This document shows, in pieces, positions 19,157 to 28,074 of a stretch of DNA of 64,000 nucleotides. The stretch comes from Gimesia alba (lineage in GTDB: Bacteria > Planctomycetota > Planctomycetia > Planctomycetales > Planctomycetaceae): the NCBI RefSeq assembly GCF_007744675.1, contig NZ_CP036269.1, positions 1,627,501 to 1,691,500 on the forward strand. Reading direction: 5' to 3'. The notes under the pieces are model-generated. The model was not told where the DNA came from and did not search any database. It was given only the letters and a program-made list of their open reading frames with translations. Both the position numbers and the translations under genes were made by a program. The stretch's first letter is position 1, and each line of letters begins with the position of its first letter.

Positions 19157-20227
19157 ATGGTTCGTGAACCTGTCATAAGAGGCGATGAGGAACCGGAAGA
19201 AGATTTTTCCGGTGCTGGGGGCGGCTGGGATTCCAGCTATCTGGCCGATGATGCGGAGTACGATGATGCGCTCAGGCCTCAGCGGCTGAGCGAAGTCGTC
19301 GGGCAACGTGCTGTCGTCGAGCGGCTGGAAGTCTTTCTGGATGCGACCCGCAAACGGAACGAACCTTTAGGGCATCTGCTGCTGGATGGACCTCCCGGGT
19401 TGGGAAAAACCACCTTGGCTTCCGTCTTGCCACGTGAGCTGGGAACGGAACTGCAGATTACCTCTGGCCCCTCACTCAGTGCGCCCAAGGACCTGCTGCC
19501 TTATCTGACCAATGCCAGCCATGGTTCGTTTTTATTCATCGACGAAATCCATCGTATGCCGGCGACGGTGGAAGAATTTATCTATCCGGCGATGGAAGAT
19601 TTTCGAGTCGATATCACCTTAGGCGAAGGTCTCAATGCACGTACTGTGAATATGAAGCTGCAGAAATTCACCGTAATTGGCGCCACCACGCGAAGTGGGA
19701 TGTTAACGGCGCCCTTGCGCGATCGATTTGTTCGCCGCGAACATCTGGATTTTTACGAAGATGTGGAACTGATCGAAATCGTCCGCCGCAATGCGAAGAA
19801 ACTGAGGACAGAGATTACCGATGAGGCTGCCTTCGAGATTGCTCGCCGCAGTCGAGGCACGCCGCGGAAGGCGAATAATCTACTTCGCTGGGCACGGGAC
19901 TATGCGACCAGTAAGGCGGATGGTAATATTACCAATGACATCGTTGCCCGCGCCTTTGAAATGCTGGAAATCGATCAGATCGGTCTGGAGCGACAGGACA
20001 GGCGGTATCTGGAGACGTTGATCAAGACCTTTTCCGGAGGACCTGCAGGAGTCCAGGCACTCGGTCACAGCTTAAACATTCCAGCGGATACACTGGAAGA
20101 CGAAGTCGAGCCATTTTTGCTCCGCTCCGGTTTTATTCAGCGATCTCCCCGTGGTCGTATCGTCACGATGGCTGCTTTAGAACATCTGAAATTGACACCC
20201 CCCGACGCGGGTGCACTGTTCGGTTAA
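19157..20227 (+). CDS. ruvB: Holliday junction branch migration helicase RuvB
   Basis: RuvB is the AAA+ motor that drives Holliday junction branch migration with RuvA. I start it at ATG 19157, with GGAA upstream, rather than the TTG 42 bases earlier, which gives 356 residues. Walker [10 protein letters not shown], Walker B DEIH, sensor GATTRSG and the arginine-finger region PLRDRF are all intact, followed by the winged-helix C-terminus. The first 35 residues are longer and more acidic (EEPEED, DDAEYDD) than in most RuvB proteins. ruvA and ruvC are not adjacent; mnmG follows after 37 bases. Confidence 0.95.
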   Translation: MVREPVIRGDEEPEEDFSGAGGGWDSSYLADDAEYDDALRPQRLSEVVGQRAVVERLEVFLDATRKRNEPLGHLLLDGPPGLGKTTLASVLPRELGTELQITSGPSLSAPKDLLPYLTNASHGSFLFIDEIHRMPATVEEFIYPAMEDFRVDITLGEGLNARTVNMKLQKFTVIGATTRSGMLTAPLRDRFVRREHLDFYEDVELIEIVRRNAKKLRTEITDEAAFEIARRSRGTPRKANNLLRWARDYATSKADGNITNDIVARAFEMLEIDQIGLERQDRRYLETLIKTFSGGPAGVQALGHSLNIPADTLEDEVEPFLLRSGFIQRSPRGRIVTMAALEHLKLTPPDAGALFG

Positions 20228-20264
20228 GCCACGACGATCCCAACTGAAAATACAGAGAAGAACT

Positions 20265-22097
20265 ATGAGTCAGTCCGTTACGTATGATTACGATGTTGTT
20301 GTTGTCGGAGCCGGGCACGCCGGTTGTGAAGCTGCTTTAGCGTCTGCGCGCCTGGGAGCGAAGACGGCCCTGTTGACCATGAACTGCGATACCGTCGGTC
20401 AAATGAGTTGTAACCCTGCGATTGGCGGCGTTGCGAAAGGACAGATCGTTCGCGAAATTGACGCGCTCGGCGGAGAAATGGGGCGGGTGATCGACGAGAC
20501 GGGAATTCAGTTCCGGATGCTGAATCTTTCCAAAGGGCCAGCCATGCATAGCCCGCGTGCGCAAGCCGACAAAAAAGCCTATCAGTTCAGTATGAAATGG
20601 AAAGTAGAACAGCAGGATAATCTGGCACTCAGGCAGGAGATTGTAAAGAGTCTGATTGTGGAACAGGGACGAATCGCCGGAGTACAGGTTCACGGCGAAG
20701 CCCGGTATCGTGCACGGGCCGTGATTCTGACCACAGGCACCTTTCTGCAGGCAATCATGCATACGGGAGAAGCGAAGACAAAAGGAGGCCGCGCCGGCGA
20801 AGGAACCACAGGCACGCTATCTGACAGTCTGGCCGAACTGGGATTTGAACTGCAGCGTTTTAAGACAGGAACTCCCGCACGGCTCAACGGTCGCACGATT
20901 GATTTTTCTGTTCTGGAAGAACAACCCGGCGATGAAAATCCTCAGCCCTTTTCATACATGACGGAGAAAATTAATCAGCCGCAGATGTCCTGTTATTTAA
21001 CAGAGACCAACGAGCACGTTCATCGGTTGATCAATGAAAATCTTCACCGCGCACCAATGTATTCCGGGCAGATTAATTCAACGGGCCCGCGGTATTGTCC
21101 TTCGATCGAAGACAAAGTGGTGCGTTTTTCAGAGCGCAATTCGCATCAGGTATTTCTGGAACCGGAAGGCCGTTATACCAACGAGTATTATTGCAACGGG
21201 ATCTCGACCAGTCTGCCTCGCGATGTTCAGGATGAGATGATTCATTCCATTCGGGGACTGGAGAATACGGAGATTATGCGCTACGGCTATGCCGTCGAAT
21301 ATGATTTTGCGACTCCTACACAATTGAAGCCGACTTTAGAAACGAAGAGAGTCGAAGGCTTGTACTTCGCCGGCCAGTTGAATGGGACCACAGGCTACGA
21401 AGAAGCCGCCGGGCAGGGACTGTTGGCCGGGTTGAACGCTGCCTTGAAGATTGCGGGTAAGGAAGACCTGGTATTGGATCGCAATGAAGCCTACCTGGGA
21501 GTACTGATTGATGACCTGGTGACAAAAGGCGTGGATGAGCCTTACCGGATGTTTACTTCGCGGGCCGAGTTTCGTTTGTTACTCAGACAGGATAATGCAG
21601 ATCGGCGGATGACACCCATCGGTCGTCGCGTCGGTTCTGTCGGAGAGGAACGCTGGCAGAAATTTCAGACTTACGAGGCTGAAATCGCTCAGATCATCGA
21701 GTTCATTCGAGCGACCCGTTATCAGGGAAATTCACTCGAAGAATGGCTCCGCCGTCAGGATATTGGTTGGAGCGAGATCTGTGAATTTGCTCCTGCATTA
21801 AAAGAGATGTCCCTCTCGGATCGAGCCATCCAGCAAACGTTGATTGAAGTGCAGTATGCGGGATATATCCGACGTCAGACAGCCGAGATTGAGAAGCAGA
21901 AAAACGTGGAAACACTGCACATTCCTGACCATATCGATTATCAGCTCGTGCCCAACTTACGCAATGAAGCGAAGGAAAAGCTGAGTCGCGTCAAACCACG
22001 GAATATCGGTCAGGCGGGTAGAATCAGCGGTCTGACCCCGGCAGATTTAACGGTGCTTGTGCTTTATTTAAATAGCTCCAACCGGATGGCCACGTGA
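20265..22097 (+). CDS. mnmG: tRNA uridine-5-carboxymethylaminomethyl modification enzyme MnmG (GidA)
   Basis: MnmG, with MnmE, installs the carboxymethylaminomethyl group on wobble uridine 34 of several tRNAs. The start at ATG 20265 has GAGAAG upstream and yields 610 residues, a normal length; the longer frame overlaps ruvB and is rejected. The FAD dinucleotide fold VVVGAGHAGCEAALASARLG opens the protein, and MSCNPAIGGVAKGQIVREID and GPRYCPSIEDKVVRF are signature motifs. The stop codon lies at the edge of a terminator hairpin. Confidence 0.97.
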   Translation: MSQSVTYDYDVVVVGAGHAGCEAALASARLGAKTALLTMNCDTVGQMSCNPAIGGVAKGQIVREIDALGGEMGRVIDETGIQFRMLNLSKGPAMHSPRAQADKKAYQFSMKWKVEQQDNLALRQEIVKSLIVEQGRIAGVQVHGEARYRARAVILTTGTFLQAIMHTGEAKTKGGRAGEGTTGTLSDSLAELGFELQRFKTGTPARLNGRTIDFSVLEEQPGDENPQPFSYMTEKINQPQMSCYLTETNEHVHRLINENLHRAPMYSGQINSTGPRYCPSIEDKVVRFSERNSHQVFLEPEGRYTNEYYCNGISTSLPRDVQDEMIHSIRGLENTEIMRYGYAVEYDFATPTQLKPTLETKRVEGLYFAGQLNGTTGYEEAAGQGLLAGLNAALKIAGKEDLVLDRNEAYLGVLIDDLVTKGVDEPYRMFTSRAEFRLLLRQDNADRRMTPIGRRVGSVGEERWQKFQTYEAEIAQIIEFIRATRYQGNSLEEWLRRQDIGWSEICEFAPALKEMSLSDRAIQQTLIEVQYAGYIRRQTAEIEKQKNVETLHIPDHIDYQLVPNLRNEAKEKLSRVKPRNIGQAGRISGLTPADLTVLVLYLNSSNRMAT

Positions 22098-22125
22098 TTT
22101 TTGCGATGCTCGCAAAAATATTTTC
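22097..22125 (+). terminator. Intrinsic terminator abutting the mnmG stop codon
   Basis: A perfect 10-base inverted repeat, ATTTTTGCGA (22097-22106) and TCGCAAAAAT (22110-22119), has a three-base loop and is followed by ATTTTC. Its first base is the last base of the TGA stop. Confidence 0.65.
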
Positions 22126-22261
22126 TTAACTCACTACAGTCACTGCACTTTTTGCATGCGCGGATGGTTTGCATTCGTGAGAAACGAGAGTTTTTGGGTA
22201 ACCGTGGGTAAAGGTCTGATGATTGTAAGTGTATAATTCGTACATGTTTGTTTCAATAATT

Positions 22262-22311
22262 TGGTCAACGTGGCGAATGCGTGTTGACCATATCGTCAGA
22301 ATAGATACAAT
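22262..22311 (+). promoter_or_regulatory. Promoter with overlapping operator for the two-component pair
   Basis: TTGACC (22284-22289), 16 bases, and TACAAT (22306-22311) form a promoter. An 8-base inverted repeat, TGGTCAAC (22262-22269) and GTTGACCA (22283-22290), with a 13-base spacer, overlaps the -35 box and looks like a binding site for a dimeric regulator, possibly the downstream response regulator itself. The leader to 22642 is about 325 bases and shows no gene; it is the main content of the 544-base gap after mnmG. Confidence 0.45.
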
Positions 22312-22641
22312 CGGAGTTATTGATAATACTGGTAAAGTCAAGCGGTATTGAAAGTTTTGGCGTTTGTATCTATGTGGGATACTTGTGGCGTCTGGAAAGT
22401 CAGTAGCGTTTGGCAAGTAAACGGGCCACAGAACTGCACCTTGGAGGATGCGGTTTTTTATCACTTTACTTGTTTCCAGGTAAATAGATAAGAGGCTGAT
22501 TATGGAGATGTCAGTTTCATGCAGCGAGCTTGATGAACGGGTCATCGGTTTCACTGCGCAGGGGCTCGGTTATTGCATGTTGTAATAGCCTTACAGCGCT
22601 TGGTCTTTCCCGCTCAACTGTGGCGGGTCTTCAAAGGATGG

Positions 22642-23235
22642 ATGAGCAATATGAAAACGGTCTTTACCACAGGCGAAGCCGCAAAGATTTGCAAAGTGAG
22701 TCAACAAACGATTATTCGCTGTTTTGATTCTGGCCAATTAAAGGGATTTCGTGTACCCGGCTCTCGCTTTCGTAGAATTCCTCGTGATGTCTTATTCAAG
22801 TTTATGAAAGACAATGGAATTCCCACCGATGCACTGGAAAGCGGAAAACGCAAGGCTCTGATCGTGGATGACGATGAGGAACTTGTAGAATTGATCCGCG
22901 ATGTTCTGGAAGCAGACTCCCGATTTGAAATCCGCGTTGCCAACAATGGTTTCGATGCCGGAATGATGGTCAAAGAGTATCACCCCGATATTATTATTCT
23001 GGATGTGATGCTGCCTGACATCAATGGAAAAGAAGTCTGTCAGCGAGTCCGCAGCGATTCTTCCATGGACGATGTGAAAATCATTTGCATCAGTGGTATG
23101 GTAGAAGCAGACAAGATTGACGATTTAAAAGCGGCTGGCGCTAATGACTTCATGCAGAAACCATTTGAAGTCGAGCAACTGGCTGATCGGGTCTGTACGC
23201 TTCTGAATCTGGAATCCGTTCACGCTACCGGCTGA
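22642..23235 (+). CDS. Response regulator with N-terminal excisionase-type HTH
   Basis: The start at ATG 22642 has AAAGGA upstream; the longer frame adds 23 residues without family similarity. Residues 6-55 (TTGEAAKICKVSQQTIIRCFDSG) form a MerR/excisionase-type winged helix that binds DNA. Residues 71-190 are a CheY-like receiver with acidic pocket DDD (76-78), phospho-acceptor Asp121 in LDVMLPD, Ser151 and Lys173 in KPF. DNA-binding first and receiver second is the reverse of the usual order and is common in planctomycetes. It is 83 bases upstream of a histidine kinase, its likely partner. Confidence 0.9.
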   Translation: MSNMKTVFTTGEAAKICKVSQQTIIRCFDSGQLKGFRVPGSRFRRIPRDVLFKFMKDNGIPTDALESGKRKALIVDDDEELVELIRDVLEADSRFEIRVANNGFDAGMMVKEYHPDIIILDVMLPDINGKEVCQRVRSDSSMDDVKIICISGMVEADKIDDLKAAGANDFMQKPFEVEQLADRVCTLLNLESVHATG

Positions 23236-23318
23236 TTCCAAAAAATGAACAGTCATCAGTTTCATGACGATCGGATTTTTTCTCCGATCGTTGTGGATGC
23301 TGTTTCAGGGAGTTTCAG

Positions 23319-24554
23319 ATGTTGAGCGAAACCGGTGCCCTCAGCTTGGATTTACCGGATGCGTATTACAGACGTCTGTTTGCATTGATTCCTGCGCGCT
23401 CACTGGAATCAATTCTTAATGCACTGTCTGAAGTCTGGTGTGAAGCCGCAGTCGCGGATGCCAGTTACATTGCCGTCTTCGATCGCCGGTCACAACAACT
23501 GACGGGCAGCATTCATCGGGCTAGCCCAAATGAAACAGAGTGTTTCGTTGCGAATGCGATTCAATCAGCGCATGCTGGTTCGGAGAGAGAGCAGGCTGAA
23601 TCAATCTTTACTCAGGGCCGATCGTTTTCACGGATTTCCGATTCGCCCTACGAATTCTATTCGATTCCCTCTAATCAAACTGAGGTTGTGGGTGTGTGCC
23701 TGTTTTCCGCGACACGACTCACGGAAAAACAGCCTCTCATTTCCCAACTGGTAGAACTCAGCCAGCGTCTGTTGGCTCAAGTGCTGGATCTTAAACCTGC
23801 GTTATCAAACACCGTTGCAGAGGATACCGCCGCTGCAGAACGCCGCGTGCTTCCCCGTGTTGATAAACTGGAAGCGATGGCGGAATTCGCGGCTGGTGCC
23901 GGGCATGAAATCAATAATCCCGTCGCTACGATTGTGGGACGCGTGCAGATGTTGTTGAAAGGGGAAACAGATCCGGAACGCAGGCGAGCTCTCACGACCA
24001 TCGGCGGGCAGGCTTATCGCGTCCGCGATATGATTAGTGATGCGATGCTGTTTGGCAGGCCCCCCGTTCCGCGCCCGAGTTTACACAATCTAAAGCAAAC
24101 AACAGAGGAAGTCCTGGCAAGTCTGGACGAAGCCATTACCCATTCCGAAAGTCAGCTCACAGTTGAGATTCCCGAATCGCATTCAATCTGGGCCGATGAA
24201 ACGCAGTGGAAGGTGGTGCTTAGTAATCTGATTCTGAATAGTCTGAATGTACTGGAAACTGGCGGTCAGATTCGGATTGTTTCAGAAGAATTGACTGCTG
24301 GAGAGAAGCGGAGCCTGCATCTGCGCGTGATTGATAATGGCCCCGGCTTAACAGACCAGGAACGGGAGCATCTATTTGATCCCTTCTTTTCTGCCCGACA
24401 GGCGGGGCGAGGCTTAGGGTTTGGGTTGTCAAAGTGCTGGCGGATTGTTTCGCTTCATGGAGGATCGATCGAAGCGGAAACGAATATCGATCAGGGTGTG
24501 ACATTTCATCTGATCTGGCCTGCGGAAAATCCTGCAGAGAGTGAAAACAAGTGA
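23319..24554 (+). CDS. Soluble sensor histidine kinase
   Basis: The 411-residue protein has no membrane segment. Residues 20-160 look like a GAF-type sensory region. The dimerisation/phospho-acceptor helix is GAGHEINNPVATIVGR with His196. The kinase core follows: N box VLSNLILNSLN, G1 DNGPGL and G2 GRGLGFGLSKC. The HEINNP version of the H box is that of the NtrB-like HPK4 class. It is encoded directly after the HTH-receiver regulator, so a cytoplasmic signal is probably relayed to that regulator. Confidence 0.92.
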   Translation: MLSETGALSLDLPDAYYRRLFALIPARSLESILNALSEVWCEAAVADASYIAVFDRRSQQLTGSIHRASPNETECFVANAIQSAHAGSEREQAESIFTQGRSFSRISDSPYEFYSIPSNQTEVVGVCLFSATRLTEKQPLISQLVELSQRLLAQVLDLKPALSNTVAEDTAAAERRVLPRVDKLEAMAEFAAGAGHEINNPVATIVGRVQMLLKGETDPERRRALTTIGGQAYRVRDMISDAMLFGRPPVPRPSLHNLKQTTEEVLASLDEAITHSESQLTVEIPESHSIWADETQWKVVLSNLILNSLNVLETGGQIRIVSEELTAGEKRSLHLRVIDNGPGLTDQEREHLFDPFFSARQAGRGLGFGLSKCWRIVSLHGGSIEAETNIDQGVTFHLIWPAENPAESENK

Positions 24555-24690
24555 CTTTTTGAAAATCATCGCTTGCGGATCAGTCGGGGATCGGTTTCAA
24601 TATACTCAGCAGGACGTCTGGCAAGTTGATTTTTCGCGAGCAGAAATTGCTTTGCCCCAACTTTTTATCGATCAAGCAGCCTGAGGGACG

Positions 24691-26850
24691 ATGGCGGCGA
24701 TTCATTCCTTTCTGATAATTCTGACCAGCTTCTTAGGGCAGACCGAGAAGATTTCGGATGTACCTCTGAAAAAAGAGCCGGCAAGATATGCGATCGAAGC
24801 GCCTGACGTCGTTGTGGTCGGGGTCCCTGTCAGCAAAGTTACCATTCGTGCACTCAACGTCAATGGCTCGCTGGATACGAAGTTCTCTGGTCATCCTCAA
24901 CAGATAATCGGTATCGATTTATGGATCGATGAAGTTGATACCGCCTTACCCCCGTTCAAAGACGGCATACTGGAACTGAAGACTGACTTAGCCAAGAATC
25001 AAAAAGTCTTCGTGACCTCTGATACAATCATCGTGGATCCGGATATTCGGGGGGCGGGGTCACTGGAAGTGTATCGGATTTCTCGCTGGTTAAGTTTGCT
25101 GCCTCCGATTGTGGCCGTGATTTTGGCGGTCTGGTTTCGAAATATCATTCTGGCACTGTTGGTCAGCATCTGGTGTGGGGCGGTGATTTTAGCCCACGGT
25201 AACCTGTTTCTGGGGTTTGTACATACCCTGGATACGTTTGTGATACATGAGATCGTCGAGCCGGGAAGTACCGACAATTCCCATATGATGATCATTTTGT
25301 TTACGATGTTCCTCGGTGCGATGGTCGGTGTGATGTCCGTCGGTGGAGGAACTGCTGCATTAGTCAACCGGCTTTCGCAGTACGCGACAAAACGCGAGCA
25401 TAGTCAGCTCATGACCTGGTTTATGGGGCTGGTTGTCTTTTTTGATGATTATGCGAATTCATTGCTGGTCGGCAGTTCGATGCGGCCTTTAACAGATCGT
25501 ATGAAAGTCTCCCGCGAAAAGCTTGCATTCCTGGTTGACTCGACCGCCGCTCCCGTTTCGGGGATTGCGATTATTTCGACCTGGGTGGGAGTGGAAATCG
25601 GTTACATTGCCGACTCCTATGCCAGCCTGGGGATGGCAGAAGATTACTACACCACGTTTTTATATAGTCTGCCTTACCGTTTTTATCCACTGCAATTACT
25701 GGCGTTTGTCTGGCTGGTCGCCTATCTGGGGCACGATTTTGGTCCGATGTTGAAGGCCGAAGTGCGTACGATTGCCTTTAATCAGGTCATGCGGCCCGGG
25801 CGTTTCAATATTGTCGAAGCCGAATCGAGTGCAGAAAAAGGAGAGCTGGCTCACCGCCAGTTATTGCGGAATGCGTTGATTCCGTTATCTGTGTTGCTGG
25901 GGCTGGCAATGATCGGCCTGTGGTGGACGGGGACGATTGAAATCGAGCGCCTGAATCTGGAGCGTTTGCAGCAAGGCGAATTGTTACTGGAAAAGAATTT
26001 ACGGACGATTTTAGAGCATGCCTCTCCCAATCGGGTCTTACTGATTTCTTCGTTCCTGGCTTCGATCGCTGCCGTTGCCAGCTGCAGCTTTTCCAAGTCG
26101 CTTTCACTCAATGAATGTGTAGAAGCCTGGTCGGTCGGTGCCAAAAGTATGTTTCTGGCAATTCTGATTCTGGTTCTGGCCTGGTCGGTGGCCACGGTTT
26201 GTGACGAAGGTCATCTGAATACGGCCGGAGTACTCGTCGAAATGCTTTCGGGGCATCTCTCTCCGAACTGGATGCCTGCGATTACATTTCTGCTGGCAGC
26301 AGCCGTGAGTTTTGCCACCGGCAGTTCCTGGTCTACGATGGGGCTCTTAATGCCTTTGTCGATTTCCGTCACCTATAGCCTGCTGGTTCCATTGAATGAA
26401 GCCGAGCCGAATCATCATCTCATGCTGGGAACGATTGGCGGCGTGCTGGCGGGAGCGATTTTTGGCGATCATTGCTCGCCCATTTCCGATACGACGGTGC
26501 TTTCATCAGCGGCGTCCGGATCGGACCATCTGGATCACGTTCTCACACAAATGCCGTATGCGATGACCGTTGCCGCGGTTTCTGTTGTCTTCGGCTATAT
26601 TCCCGTTGGCTTTGGTATTCAACCTTATATTCTCCTGCCGGTCGGTCTGATTGTCTTATTCCTGATTCTGCAGTTTTATGGAAAGTCGGCAGAAGTGGAA
26701 GCAAAAGCGATTCTGGAGGCGGGTGTGACTGCTGAGGAATTTAACCGTTCTAATGGTGGGGAGAGTGAGCCAGAAGAAATAACCGATAAAGATGATGCAG
26801 CATCCGAAGATCAAGAAGAGTCTGCAGAAGAGCCCGTAGAAGAGGCTTGA
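24691..26850 (+). CDS. NhaC-family Na+/H+ antiporter-like transporter with N-terminal extension
   Basis: The 719-residue product begins with a hydrophobic signal-like segment and then about 110 residues of mostly beta character outside the membrane. From about residue 130 there are some eleven to twelve membrane segments of the Na+/H+ antiporter (NhaC/ArsB-superfamily) type. Conserved-looking stretches include GGGTAALV, FFDDYANSLLVG, DSTAAPVSG, ATGSSWSTMG and GDHCSPISDTT. The cytoplasmic C-terminus is very acidic. Such proteins exchange ions or amino acids; the substrate cannot be read from the sequence. The extracytoplasmic extension is unusual for the family. Confidence 0.85.
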   Translation: MAAIHSFLIILTSFLGQTEKISDVPLKKEPARYAIEAPDVVVVGVPVSKVTIRALNVNGSLDTKFSGHPQQIIGIDLWIDEVDTALPPFKDGILELKTDLAKNQKVFVTSDTIIVDPDIRGAGSLEVYRISRWLSLLPPIVAVILAVWFRNIILALLVSIWCGAVILAHGNLFLGFVHTLDTFVIHEIVEPGSTDNSHMMIILFTMFLGAMVGVMSVGGGTAALVNRLSQYATKREHSQLMTWFMGLVVFFDDYANSLLVGSSMRPLTDRMKVSREKLAFLVDSTAAPVSGIAIISTWVGVEIGYIADSYASLGMAEDYYTTFLYSLPYRFYPLQLLAFVWLVAYLGHDFGPMLKAEVRTIAFNQVMRPGRFNIVEAESSAEKGELAHRQLLRNALIPLSVLLGLAMIGLWWTGTIEIERLNLERLQQGELLLEKNLRTILEHASPNRVLLISSFLASIAAVASCSFSKSLSLNECVEAWSVGAKSMFLAILILVLAWSVATVCDEGHLNTAGVLVEMLSGHLSPNWMPAITFLLAAAVSFATGSSWSTMGLLMPLSISVTYSLLVPLNEAEPNHHLMLGTIGGVLAGAIFGDHCSPISDTTVLSSAASGSDHLDHVLTQMPYAMTVAAVSVVFGYIPVGFGIQPYILLPVGLIVLFLILQFYGKSAEVEAKAILEAGVTAEEFNRSNGGESEPEEITDKDDAASEDQEESAEEPVEEA

Positions 26851-26942
26851 AACTGTGTCGCCCCACTGATTTGTATGCTATAATTCCCCTATACTCCGTA
26901 AACTGGCAACTTGTTTGTTTTAATGTATAGGTGTCCCCCAGA

Positions 26943-27968
26943 ATGCAGCCCCAGCAAAAACTCAGTGGAATTTTTACCCCGAATCTGGTCCCTTACGATT
27001 CCAAAGGCGAAATTAACGAGCCTGAATTGCGACGTTATATCGATTGGCTCATTGAAAAAGGGGTCCACGGGCTTTATCCCAACGGATCCACCGGCGAATT
27101 TACTCGCTTCACCCCCGAAGAACGTCGGCGGATTGTGGCGATCATTGCCGACCAGACCAAAGGGCGCGTGCCGATTTTAGCAGGAGCGGCAGAAGCCAAC
27201 GTCCGCGAAACCATTAAAGCGTGCGAGTATTATCACAGTCTGGGAATTCGAGCCGTGGCGATTGTGGCTCCCTTTTATTACAAACTGAGCCCCGCTTCTG
27301 TTTATGCCTATTTTAAGGAAATTGGTGATAATACTCCGATTGATGTGACCCTGTATAACATTCCGATGTTTGCCAGTCCGATCGATGTGCCTACGATTCA
27401 ACGTCTCTCTGAAGAATGCGAAAAGATCGTGGCGATCAAGGATTCATCGGGAGATATCCCGAATATGATTCGCATGATTCAGGCTGTGCGTCCGAACCGT
27501 CCCGATTTCTCTTTTCTGACCGGCTGGGATGCGGCGTTGATGCCTCTGTTATTGAGCGGTGCTGACGGGGGAACCAATGCCAGTTCGGGAGTCGTTCCTG
27601 AACTGACGCGGAAACTCTACGATCTGACGATGTCGGCCCAACTGGATGAAGCCCGTCGTGTGCAATATGACTTGTTGACCCTGTTTGACACGATGATTTA
27701 CTCGGCAGAGTTTCCTGAAGGATTCCGTGCCGCTGTTGAACTGCGTGGTTTTCAAATGGGGCAGGGACGACAGCCAAGCACGTCAGAGCAGCAAACCGAT
27801 ATTTCCACCTTAAGCCGAACGCTGCAGTGTATGTTATCCCAGCACGGTTTTACGAATGAGCCGATCGGGGGCTGTGCTACCGGAATCACGGAAGAGTTAG
27901 GGAGCAACGACGTATCCCAAATTGTGCAACGCGTCGTTGCCGAACTCAACCGTCGGAATCTGATCTAG
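26943..27968 (+). CDS. Dihydrodipicolinate synthase/N-acetylneuraminate lyase family enzyme with C-terminal helix
   Basis: The start is set at ATG 26943; a GTG four codons earlier is possible. The 341-residue product is a class I TIM-barrel aldolase: GSTGEF (49-53), Tyr138 in LYNIP and the Schiff-base Lys166 in [13 protein letters not shown] context. It is about 45 residues longer than DapA. After a Gly-rich linker (GGCATG) residues 322-341 form a short amphipathic helix ([14 protein letters not shown]). The pyruvate-dependent substrate could be aspartate semialdehyde, sialic acid or another sugar acid; no neighbour decides. The TAG stop lies inside a dispersed repeat. Confidence 0.85.
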   Translation: MQPQQKLSGIFTPNLVPYDSKGEINEPELRRYIDWLIEKGVHGLYPNGSTGEFTRFTPEERRRIVAIIADQTKGRVPILAGAAEANVRETIKACEYYHSLGIRAVAIVAPFYYKLSPASVYAYFKEIGDNTPIDVTLYNIPMFASPIDVPTIQRLSEECEKIVAIKDSSGDIPNMIRMIQAVRPNRPDFSFLTGWDAALMPLLLSGADGGTNASSGVVPELTRKLYDLTMSAQLDEARRVQYDLLTLFDTMIYSAEFPEGFRAAVELRGFQMGQGRQPSTSEQQTDISTLSRTLQCMLSQHGFTNEPIGGCATGITEELGSNDVSQIVQRVVAELNRRNLI

Positions 27969-28060
27969 AGCGCATCACATTTTACCATAGCGTGTCTCAA
28001 TCTAATATACTCGGTCCAAATGACCTTGGAGACGCTACAGTAAAACTGGACACAGTCTAG
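27965..28060 (+). repeat. Dispersed 96-bp repeat, copy 1 (full)
   Basis: This element shares about 90% identity with 59410-59505 (opposite strand) and matches 51736-51807 over its right three quarters. It begins CTAGAGCGCATC and ends ACACAGTCTAG. Inside are an AGCGT...ACGCT inverted pair, a conserved ACTCGGTCCAAATG and ACTGGACACAGT, which is itself an inverted repeat. It fills the gap between the aldolase gene and the convergent alaS, and contains the aldolase stop codon. It could also act as a hairpin between convergent transcripts. Confidence 0.9.
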
Positions 28061-28074
28061 CCGATCGTCAAAGC

